Origin: Mycobacterium sp. URHD0025
GTDB lineage: Bacteria > Actinomycetota > Actinomycetes > Mycobacteriales > Mycobacteriaceae
Assembly: GCF_000426065.1 (NCBI RefSeq)
Contig: NZ_KE384491.1
Location: 460,280-524,279, forward strand
Direction of reading: 5' to 3'
DNA length: 64,000 nt
The translations under genes and the position numbers were made by a program. Positions 57,407 through 64,000 of the stretch are shown one piece after another. How positions within the stretch are numbered: the stretch's first letter is position 1; every line of letters begins with the position of its first letter. The notes under the pieces were generated by a model. The model was not told where the DNA came from. It ran no database searches and was given only the letters and a program-made list of their open reading frames with translations.

Positions 57407-58480
57407 TTGACCCGCCGAGTCATTCAATTCTCCACCGGCAACGTCGGTGTCCACGCGCTGCGGACCATCATCGGGCGCCCAGATCTCGAACTCGTCGGTG
57501 TGCACGCCGCATCCCCGGACAAGATCGGGCGTGACGCCGCAGACCTCTGCGGTTTGTCCGCTCCGACCGGAGTGATCACCACGTCGGACATCGAAGAACT
57601 TGTCGCGCTGCGCGCGGATTGTGTCGTCTACACCTCGCAGGCCGAGACACGTCCGCATGAGGCCATGGCGGATCTGATCCGCTTCCTGAGTGCGGGGACG
57701 AACGTCGTCGGGACATCCTTTGTCTGGCTGGTCGCACCCGAATTCACCGATGCATGGCTGCGCGAACCGCTGCAGCAGGCGTGCGAGGACGGCAACTCGA
57801 CGCTCTACGTCAACGGCATCGACCCGGGCTTCTCGGGCGATACCCTCGTCTATTCGGCGCTGAGCCTGGCCGGCCGGGCCACCGCGATCACCGTCCAGGA
57901 GATCTGCGAATACGGCAGCTACGACGACGCCGAATTCACCGGTGTCAGTTTCGGTTTCGGCACCGATCCCGACCACCAGCCCATCCTCTTCGCGCCGGGC
58001 GTGCTCGCGTCGATGTGGGGAATCCAGGTGCGCAGCCTGGCCCGCGACCTCGGCGTCACACTCGACGAAGTACGCGAGCGACATCAGAAATGGGTGACTC
58101 CGGAACCGATCTCCACCACCATGATGGACGTCGCGCCCGGCCGGGTGGCAGCAGTCCGGTTCGCGGTGGAAGGCATCCGCGACGGCGAGGTCATCATCAC
58201 CATGGAGCACATCAACAGACTCACCCCGAATGATGCGCCAGACTGGGCCCGTCCCCCAGACGGCAGGCCCGGCGTACACCGCGTCACCGTCGAAGGTGAT
58301 CCCGGTATCCGAATCGACACCCATGTCGGCGGATCCGGGATCGATCACAACATCGGCGGCGTCGTCGCCACCGCGGCGCGGGCCGTCAACGCCATCGAGG
58401 CGGTATGCCGCGCCCCCGCCGGTATCCGGGCTGCCCACGACCTCCGGCCGCTGGACCACCTTGCCGGCACGATGTGGTGA
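57407..58480 (+). CDS. DapB-like NAD(P)H-dependent dehydrogenase
   Basis: 357 residues, Rossmann N-terminus RRVIQFSTGNVGVHALRTIIGRPDLELVGVHA, resembling dihydrodipicolinate reductase and 2,4-diaminopentanoate dehydrogenase, of a type repeated many times in mycobacterial genomes and often placed in lipid or steroid catabolic clusters. Middle region YVNGIDPGFSGDTLVYSAL forms the substrate domain. TTG 57407 is the start: GAAGGA lies six bases upstream, and the SDR stop ends 10 bases before it. Confidence 0.8.
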   Translation: MTRRVIQFSTGNVGVHALRTIIGRPDLELVGVHAASPDKIGRDAADLCGLSAPTGVITTSDIEELVALRADCVVYTSQAETRPHEAMADLIRFLSAGTNVVGTSFVWLVAPEFTDAWLREPLQQACEDGNSTLYVNGIDPGFSGDTLVYSALSLAGRATAITVQEICEYGSYDDAEFTGVSFGFGTDPDHQPILFAPGVLASMWGIQVRSLARDLGVTLDEVRERHQKWVTPEPISTTMMDVAPGRVAAVRFAVEGIRDGEVIITMEHINRLTPNDAPDWARPPDGRPGVHRVTVEGDPGIRIDTHVGGSGIDHNIGGVVATAARAVNAIEAVCRAPAGIRAAHDLRPLDHLAGTMW

Positions 58481-58490
58481 CGTAGGGCGC

Positions 58491-59120
58491 ATGGCAGGGT
58501 CCCCAGTACCCCGGCGGCCGCCCAGCGGCAATCAGGAACGCGCCGAACGCACACGCCGAACCGTCATCGACGAAACGGTGCGCTACATCCTCGACGAAGG
58601 CTTCGCAGCACCCAGCGTGCGACGCATCACCGAGCGCGCCGGCCTCACCTGGGGCGTTGTGCAGTATCACTTCGGAGACCTCGGCGGACTGCTGATGGCA
58701 GTGGTCGACCAGGGAATCGCCGAACTCACCGAGGCACTCGAGAGACTTCGTCACGAGACAGCAAGCCTGACCACCGATCGCCGCACCGAGGTGGTGGTGG
58801 ACGCACTGTGGCAGGCGTTCTCAAGCCCGACCTCGATGGCCGCGATCGAGATCCTCATCTCCACCCGCGCAGCGCGCGACAGCGAGGTCAACGCCCAATT
58901 GTCCGCCACCATGCGGGAATTCACCGAGCTCGGCAGACACCTCGGCGAAGATCTGGACGCGCCACAGGCCACCGAGATCGGCAACCTCATCTGGGCGACG
59001 TTACGGGGAATCGTTCTCGCCCAAATGGTTTCGCCGCAGCCCCTGGACACCAGCAGAGATCGCCGGACCCTGGTCGACGTGCTCAACACTTATATCCGGG
59101 CACAGCGCACGCGCCCCTAG
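58491..59120 (+). CDS. TetR-family regulator
   Basis: 209 residues. HTH region TRRTVIDETVRYILDEGFAAPSVRRITERAGLTWGVVQYHFGDLGGLLMAV (about 22-70), with the less common GVVQYHFGD recognition helix. ATG 58491 lies 10 bases after the dehydrogenase stop, 25 bases before the molybdoenzyme; probable regulator of the cluster. Earlier in-frame start codons lie inside the upstream gene and are rejected. Confidence 0.88.
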   Translation: MAGSPVPRRPPSGNQERAERTRRTVIDETVRYILDEGFAAPSVRRITERAGLTWGVVQYHFGDLGGLLMAVVDQGIAELTEALERLRHETASLTTDRRTEVVVDALWQAFSSPTSMAAIEILISTRAARDSEVNAQLSATMREFTELGRHLGEDLDAPQATEIGNLIWATLRGIVLAQMVSPQPLDTSRDRRTLVDVLNTYIRAQRTRP

Positions 59121-59145
59121 AAAGCCCAACCGGTCAGGAGACGAC

Positions 59146-61392
59146 ATGCCTTCTCACAAGGTGACATGCCCGTTGTGTGAAGCGATGTGCGGTTTGCATG
59201 TCACGGTGAGTGACGGCCACGTCCAAGGCATTCGCGCCAATCCCGACGATGTGTGGTCCCGCGGGCACATCTGTCCGAAAGGGGTGTCGCTGGGGCACCT
59301 TCACGCCGATCCTGACAGGCTGCGCCGGCCGATGGTGCGTCGGCCCGACGGCACTCACGTGGCGGTGTCCTGGGAGGACGCACTCGCCGAGGCCGAACGG
59401 GTGCTGCGGCCCGTCCTCGATACCGACGGTGCCGGCGCACTGAGCGTGTACGTCGGGAACCCTGTCGCGCACAACAGTCACTTGGCGACCTACATCGGGG
59501 CGCTGATCGGCTTCGCCGAGGCGGCTGGCATGAAGGGGTACTACTCGCCGGGCACCGTCGACCAGTGGCCCCTGAACGTGGTGAGCACTCTGCTGTTCGG
59601 CGGCATGTGGAACGGCCCCATTCCCGACCTCTACCGCACGGACCACCTGATGATCCTCGGCGCCAATCCGGCTGCCTCCCAGGGGTCGATGCTGTCGGCG
59701 CCCGACATCATGGGTCTGCTGTCCGGTGTGGCGCAGCGCGGCCGCGTGGTGGTTGTCGACCCGCGTCGCACTCCGACCGCGCAGCGTGCGAGTGAGTGGG
59801 TGCCGATCCAACCCGGCACCGACGCGCTGCTGCTGTTCGCGATTCTGCGCGCCCTGGCCGAGAACGGTTGGGTCCGGCGCCCCGAGCATCTGCGCGGAAA
59901 AGTCGCTGGGCTCGATGAGATCATCGCGATGGCCGAGCCTTTCACGCCCGAAAAAGTCGCTTTCACAACGGGTATCGACGCACGCACGATCCGTCGGCTG
60001 GCCCATGACCTCGCGCATGCCGAGCACCCGGTGCTGTACAGCAGAATCGGTGCGTGCACACAGGAATTCGGCACGCTGGCCACCTGGCTGGTATTCGTGA
60101 TCAATACCGCCCTCGGTGCGCTGGACCGCCCCGGCGGTTCGGTGTTCCCGAAACCGGCGGTCTGGGCGCCGATGTTCGCCAAGCCACCCGACCAGGACGA
60201 GTCGGGATGGCGGTTCGGTCGTTATCGCAGCCGTGTCCGGCGCGCACCCGAGGTGCTCAACAGCTTTCCGGTGGGCTGCCTGGCCGAGGAGATCGACACA
60301 CCCGGCGAAGGACGGCTTCGCGCGCTGATCACCGTTGCCGGCAACCCCGCTGTCTCGGCGCCGGGCGCAGGGCGGCTGTCGGCGGCTTTGGGCCGCCTCG
60401 ACGCGTTGATCGCGGTGGACAACTGGCTCAACGAGACCACCCGGCATGCCCATGTGATCCTGCCCGGATCGTCACCTCTGGAACTGCCCCACTTCGATGA
60501 TCTGTACTGGATGTACTCCGTCGCCTCGTGCATCAAGTATTCGGAGCCGGTCTTCGAACCCGACCCCCAGCGTCCCCCTGAGTGGGAGTTGCTACTGCGA
60601 CTGGGCGGCGCGATGTTCGGCACGCCGGTGCCCGAGGTCGACGTCGCCACGCTCGACGACCTCTACGTCGGTGGGATGGTCGCCACCATGTCCGGGATTC
60701 CAGGCAACCCGCTGACGGGACGTGACGCCGGGCAGGTCATGTCCGCGCTGGCAGGCAAGGGGCCAGAACGCTTGATGGATATGGGCATTCGCGTGGGGCC
60801 GTGGGGCGACCAGTTGGGCGACCGGCCGGGCGGCCTCACCCTGAGCGAGGTGCGGCGGCATCCCGATGGACTGCGGCTGGCCGAACTCGAAGGGGGACGG
60901 CTCGAGACGAGCGTGACGACACCCTCGGGGAAGGTCGAACTGCTGCACGACCATCTGGTCAGCGATGTCCCCCGGCTGCTGTCGCGCATGGAGCGCGAGA
61001 CTCCCGAGCTCGTGTTGATCAGCCGACGGCATCTGCGGTCCAACAACTCCTGGCTGCACAACGTCCCTGCCCTCATGAAGGGGCGTGACCGTTGCACTCT
61101 GCTCATCCACCCTGTCGACGCGGCGCGCGCCGGTGTCGAAAACGGCGCGATGGCGAATGTCGCCACCTCCGAAGGCGCGGTTACGGTGGTTGCCGAAGTC
61201 ACCGACGAGGTCAAGCCCGGTGTGGTGTCGCTGCCCCACGGCTTTGGTCACGGACTCGACGGAACGCAGTTGACCACCGCGAACCGTCATCCGGGAATCA
61301 ACAACAACCTGCTCAATCCCACCGACATCATCGATGTGCCGAGCAACACCCATGCGATCAATGGCGTTCCTTGCCATGTGAGCCCGGCCTGA
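59146..61392 (+). CDS. Molybdopterin oxidoreductase with [4Fe-4S] site (Rv0197-like)
   Basis: DMSO-reductase superfamily enzyme of 748 residues holding bis-MGD molybdenum or tungsten. N-terminal cluster motif CPLCEAMCGLHVTVSDGHVQ... HICPKG (C-x2-C-x3-C...C), bis-MGD contacts LMILGANPAASQGSM and VVVDPRRTPTAQRASEW, C-terminal MopB domain with VELLHDHL and SLPHGFGHGLDGTQL. The Mo ligand cannot be fixed by eye; no Cys/SeCys is in the expected place. No membrane or ferredoxin subunit adjoins, and no Tat signal, so a soluble enzyme. ATG with AGGAGA upstream. Confidence 0.88.
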   Translation: MPSHKVTCPLCEAMCGLHVTVSDGHVQGIRANPDDVWSRGHICPKGVSLGHLHADPDRLRRPMVRRPDGTHVAVSWEDALAEAERVLRPVLDTDGAGALSVYVGNPVAHNSHLATYIGALIGFAEAAGMKGYYSPGTVDQWPLNVVSTLLFGGMWNGPIPDLYRTDHLMILGANPAASQGSMLSAPDIMGLLSGVAQRGRVVVVDPRRTPTAQRASEWVPIQPGTDALLLFAILRALAENGWVRRPEHLRGKVAGLDEIIAMAEPFTPEKVAFTTGIDARTIRRLAHDLAHAEHPVLYSRIGACTQEFGTLATWLVFVINTALGALDRPGGSVFPKPAVWAPMFAKPPDQDESGWRFGRYRSRVRRAPEVLNSFPVGCLAEEIDTPGEGRLRALITVAGNPAVSAPGAGRLSAALGRLDALIAVDNWLNETTRHAHVILPGSSPLELPHFDDLYWMYSVASCIKYSEPVFEPDPQRPPEWELLLRLGGAMFGTPVPEVDVATLDDLYVGGMVATMSGIPGNPLTGRDAGQVMSALAGKGPERLMDMGIRVGPWGDQLGDRPGGLTLSEVRRHPDGLRLAELEGGRLETSVTTPSGKVELLHDHLVSDVPRLLSRMERETPELVLISRRHLRSNNSWLHNVPALMKGRDRCTLLIHPVDAARAGVENGAMANVATSEGAVTVVAEVTDEVKPGVVSLPHGFGHGLDGTQLTTANRHPGINNNLLNPTDIIDVPSNTHAINGVPCHVSPA

Positions 61393-61399
61393 CACCAGC

Positions 61400-61454
61400 G
61401 AATGGCCAGTTATGGCACGTCATTGTCGAAAAGACGTGCCATAGCTGGCCATTC
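61400..61454. terminator. 22-pair hairpin between convergent genes
   Basis: Arms GAATGGCCAGTTATGGCACGTC and its near complement pair over 22 positions with one U.G and an 11-base loop, 8 bases after the molybdoenzyme stop and 20 bases from the end of nrdE. Bidirectional terminator; unusually long and AT-containing. Confidence 0.75.
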
Positions 61455-61473
61455 GGAGCGCGCTAGTCGTGCG

Positions 61474-63642
61474 TCACAACATGCAGCTGACGCAGTTTTC
61501 AACCTCAGTGCCTTGCAGTGCCATCTGCCGCAACCGGATGTAGTACAGCGTCTTGATGCCCTTGCGCCAGGCGTAGATCTGCGCGCGGTTGACGTCGCGG
61601 GTGGTGGCGGTGTCCTTGAAGAACAGCGTCAGCGAAAGACCTTGATCCACATGCTGAGTTGCCGCGGCGTAGGTGTCGATGATCTTCTCGTACCCGATCT
61701 CGTACGCATCCTGGTAGTACTCCAGGTTGTCGTTCGTCAGGTACGGCGCCGGGTAGTAGACGCGACCGATCTTGCCTTCCTTGCGGATCTCGATCTTCGA
61801 TGCCACCGGGTGGATCGAGGACGTCGAGTGGTTGATGTAGGAGATCGAGCCGGTCGGCGGGACGGCCTGCAGGTTCTGGTTGTAGATGCCGTGCTTCTGC
61901 ACCGACTCCTTCAGCTGCTTCCAATCGTCCTGCGTCGGGATGTGGATCTCCGCATCGGCGAAGATCTGCCGGACCTTGTCGGTTACCGGCTCCCACGCCT
62001 GTTCGGTGTACTTGTCGAAGAACTCACCGGAGGCGTACTTCGAGTCCTCGAAGCCGCCGAAGCTCGTACCCCGTTCGATCGCAATGAGATTCGATGCCCG
62101 CAGGGCGTGGAACAGCACGGTGTAGAAGTAGATGTTGGTGAAGTCGATGCCCTCTTCGGAGCCGTAGTGGATCCGCTCGCGGGCAAGGTAGCCGTGCAGG
62201 TTCATCTGCCCGAGCCCGATCGCATGTGAGGTGTTGTTGCCCTGCTCGATCGAGGGCACCGACCAGATGTGCGTCTGGTCGCTCACCGCGGTCAGTGCCC
62301 GGATGGCCACCTCGATGGACTGCGCGAAGTCCGGCGAGTCCATCGTCTTCGCGATGTTCATCGACCCGAGGTTGCACGAGATGTCCTTGCCCACCTTGGA
62401 ATAGGACAGATCGTCGTTGAACTCCGAGGCGGTCGAGACCTGCAGGATCTCCGAGCACAGGTTGGAGTGGGTGATCTTGCCGGCGATCGGATTGGCTCGG
62501 TTCACGGTGTCCTCGTACATGATGTACGGGTAGCCCGACTCGAACTGCAGCTCGGCCAGTGTCTGGAAGAACTCGCGTGCCTTGATCTTGGTCTTGCGGA
62601 TCCGGCCGTCGTTGACCATCTCGTGGTACTTCTCGGTCACCGAGATGTCGGCGAACGGCACGCCGTAGACCTTCTCGACGTCGTACGGCGAGAAGAGGTA
62701 CATGTCCTCGTTCTTCTTGGCCAACTCGAACGTGATGTCCGGGATCACCACGCCGAGGCTCAGCGTCTTGATCCGGATCTTCTCGTCGGCGTTCTCGCGC
62801 TTGGTGTCGAGGAACCGGTAGATGTCGGGATGGTGCGCGTGCAGGTACACCGCACCGGCACCTTGGCGGGCGCCGAGCTGGTTGGCGTAGGAGAACGAGT
62901 CCTCCAGCAGCTTCATGATCGGGATGACGCCCGAGCTCTGGTTCTCGATGTTCTTGATCGGGGCCCCGTGCTCACGAATGTTGGTGAGCAGCAAGGCGAC
63001 TCCGCCGCCGCGCTTGGACAGTTGCAGGGCCGAGTTGATCGAGCGCCCGATGGACTCCATGTTGTCCTCGATGCGCAGCAGGAAGCAGCTGACCGGCTCG
63101 CCGCGCTGCTTCTTGCCCGAGTTGAGGAACGTGGGAGTGGCCGGCTGGAAGCGGCCGTCGATGATCTCGTCGACGAGTTTCTCGGCCAGCACGGTGTCAC
63201 CGGCGGCCAGGGTCAGCGCCACCATCACGACGCGATCTTCGAAGCGCTCCAGATAGCGCTTTCCGTCGAAAGTCTTCAGTGTGTAGGAGGTGTAGTACTT
63301 GAACGCACCGAGGAACGTCGGGAACCGGAACTTCTTGGCGTAGGCGCGATCCAGCAGGCTCTTGACGAAGTTGCGGCTGTACTGGTCGAGCACCTCGCGC
63401 TCGTAGTACTCCTTCTCGACCAGGTAGTCGAGCTTCTCGTCCTGGCTGTGGAAGAACACAGTGTTCTGATTGACGTGCTGCAGGAAGTACTCCCGCGCGG
63501 CCCGCACATCTTTGTCGAACTGAATCTTGCCGTCGGCGTCGTACAAATTCAGCATCGCGTTGAGCGCGTGGTAATCAGTCTCTCCGGGCAGGGCATGCCC
63601 GGCGTTGGTTACAGGCTCTGCAGCTGTGACGGTTGGTGGCAC
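61474..63642 (-). CDS. nrdE: Class Ib ribonucleotide reductase large subunit
   Basis: NrdE, 722 residues, reducing ribonucleoside diphosphates with electrons from NrdH. Active-site features: the first redox Cys in GEPVSCFLLRIEDNM, the finger-loop NLCSEI with its radical Cys, the second redox Cys in ISCNLGSMNI, Tyr pair in the C-terminal KTLYYIRLRQ and the mobile C-terminal VENCVSCML. GTG 63642 with GGAAGGA upstream matches the mycobacterial N-terminus MPPTVTAAEPV. Overlaps the nrdI end by 34 bases, so the two are co-translated. Confidence 0.96.
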   Translation of the reverse strand: MPPTVTAAEPVTNAGHALPGETDYHALNAMLNLYDADGKIQFDKDVRAAREYFLQHVNQNTVFFHSQDEKLDYLVEKEYYEREVLDQYSRNFVKSLLDRAYAKKFRFPTFLGAFKYYTSYTLKTFDGKRYLERFEDRVVMVALTLAAGDTVLAEKLVDEIIDGRFQPATPTFLNSGKKQRGEPVSCFLLRIEDNMESIGRSINSALQLSKRGGGVALLLTNIREHGAPIKNIENQSSGVIPIMKLLEDSFSYANQLGARQGAGAVYLHAHHPDIYRFLDTKRENADEKIRIKTLSLGVVIPDITFELAKKNEDMYLFSPYDVEKVYGVPFADISVTEKYHEMVNDGRIRKTKIKAREFFQTLAELQFESGYPYIMYEDTVNRANPIAGKITHSNLCSEILQVSTASEFNDDLSYSKVGKDISCNLGSMNIAKTMDSPDFAQSIEVAIRALTAVSDQTHIWSVPSIEQGNNTSHAIGLGQMNLHGYLARERIHYGSEEGIDFTNIYFYTVLFHALRASNLIAIERGTSFGGFEDSKYASGEFFDKYTEQAWEPVTDKVRQIFADAEIHIPTQDDWKQLKESVQKHGIYNQNLQAVPPTGSISYINHSTSSIHPVASKIEIRKEGKIGRVYYPAPYLTNDNLEYYQDAYEIGYEKIIDTYAAATQHVDQGLSLTLFFKDTATTRDVNRAQIYAWRKGIKTLYYIRLRQMALQGTEVENCVSCML

Positions 63643-64000
63643 GTCTGGTCCTTCCAAAAGTCTTTCAACCCCGCGCGGACAGCTTCGACATCGTCCGGGG
63701 TTCCCATGAGTTCGAAGCGATAGAGGTACGGCACACCGCATTTGCGCGAGACCACATTGCCCGCGTACGCGAACTCCGCACCGAAGTTGTTGTTGCCCGC
63801 GGCGATGACGCCGCGGATCAACGACCGATTGTGTTCATTGTTCAGAAACGCGATGACCTGCTTGGGCACATAGCCACCGTTGTTGACGTCGGGGGTAGCA
63901 CGGCCGCCGCCGTAGGTGGGAAGGATCAGAACGTAAGGCTCGTTCACCTCGATGCGGCCGTGCAGCGGTATCCGGGTGACTCGGTCTTCGGGCCACTTCA
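63609..64000 (-). CDS. nrdI: NrdI flavodoxin-like activator (5' end outside window)
   Basis: Flavodoxin-like protein that supplies oxidant for assembling the Mn-tyrosyl cofactor of NrdF. Visible part starts KWPEDRVTRIPLHGRIEVNEPYVL and includes the FMN-binding PTYGGGRATPDV, GVIAAGNNNFGAEFAYAG and VPYLYRFELMGT. The frame runs off the window end; the gene's start lies beyond 64000. Upstream of nrdE, as in the standard nrdHIE order. Confidence 0.95.
   Translation of the reverse strand, partial: KWPEDRVTRIPLHGRIEVNEPYVLILPTYGGGRATPDVNNGGYVPKQVIAFLNNEHNRSLIRGVIAAGNNNFGAEFAYAGNVVSRKCGVPYLYRFELMGTPDDVEAVRAGLKDFWKDQTCHQPSQLQSL

Noticed and set aside
62269..63723. 484-codon plus-strand frame opposite nrdE
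   Set aside because: Shadow of nrdE; Val/Leu/Asp/Arg-rich translation without motifs.

Overview
The window is high-GC actinobacterial chromosome, almost certainly from a Mycobacterium/Mycolicibacterium. The order of the core genes follows the Mycobacterium tuberculosis block Rv3030 to Rv3052c as I remember it: methylglucose-lipopolysaccharide genes, Rv3033 to Rv3041c, serB2, ctaD, fecB, adhC, Rv3046c, nrdF2, Rv3049c, Rv3050c, nrdE and nrdI. Synteny is recalled, not searched. No tRNA, rRNA, CRISPR array, insertion sequence or phage gene was seen.

Core left part (1-20978). A methyltransferase cut by the window edge, a GH57 branching enzyme and a GT4 glucosyltransferase form the polymethylated glucan group. 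An inserted MFS exporter/ArsR pair follows, then a run of cell-envelope and conserved mycobacterial genes: an Rv3033-like exported protein, an Rv3034c-like acyltransferase, an Rv3035-like lipoprotein, an Rv3036c-like exported protein, two methyltransferases, echA17, a Nudix hydrolase and an ABC ATPase. The ABC ATPase is joined to an inserted YczE membrane protein and a 48-residue small protein, divergent from a MocR-type regulator. serB2, ctaD and fecB close this part.

First large accessory island (20971-33115). Ten minus-strand genes, nearly all overlapping by 1-8 bases or tightly coupled, run from 31924 down to 20971: a fused two-domain peptide/nickel-type ABC ATPase, two permeases, an isochorismatase-fold hydrolase, a substrate-binding lipoprotein, an MBL-fold hydrolase, allantoinase, allantoicase, an unrecognised 177-residue protein and a 2-oxoglutarate/Fe(II) oxygenase. 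A divergent TetR gene followed by a YciI-like gene is the likely controller. It looks like an import-and-degrade operon for a ureide, or for a compound that is converted to allantoin.

Middle (33278-43849). adhC, a DUF3349 protein, an FMN monooxygenase, a membrane-anchored esterase, a small exported protein, a bicupin divergent from an orphan NarL-type response regulator, nrdF2, a Baeyer-Villiger-type monooxygenase and its TetR neighbour.

Second large accessory island (44001-61454), lying between nrdF2/Rv3050c and nrdE. It holds a geranylgeranyl-reductase-family flavoprotein, a GNAT acetyltransferase, a ChrR-like cupin and a dimodular non-ribosomal peptide synthetase of architecture A-T-E-C-A-T-R. 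The reductase domain of that synthetase is interrupted by an in-frame TAA. Next come an HTH-less LysR-type sensor divergent from a DUF5997 gene, with only 28 bases between their start codons, and a redox cluster (NTF2-like, SDR, DapB-like dehydrogenase, TetR, molybdopterin oxidoreductase). The window ends in nrdE and the cut nrdI gene.

Regulatory signals are unusually readable. Several genes have a TANNNT -10 box exactly six bases before the start codon (leaderless type). Convergent gene pairs are separated by long near-perfect hairpins. The synthetase promoter carries an 18-base perfect palindrome.
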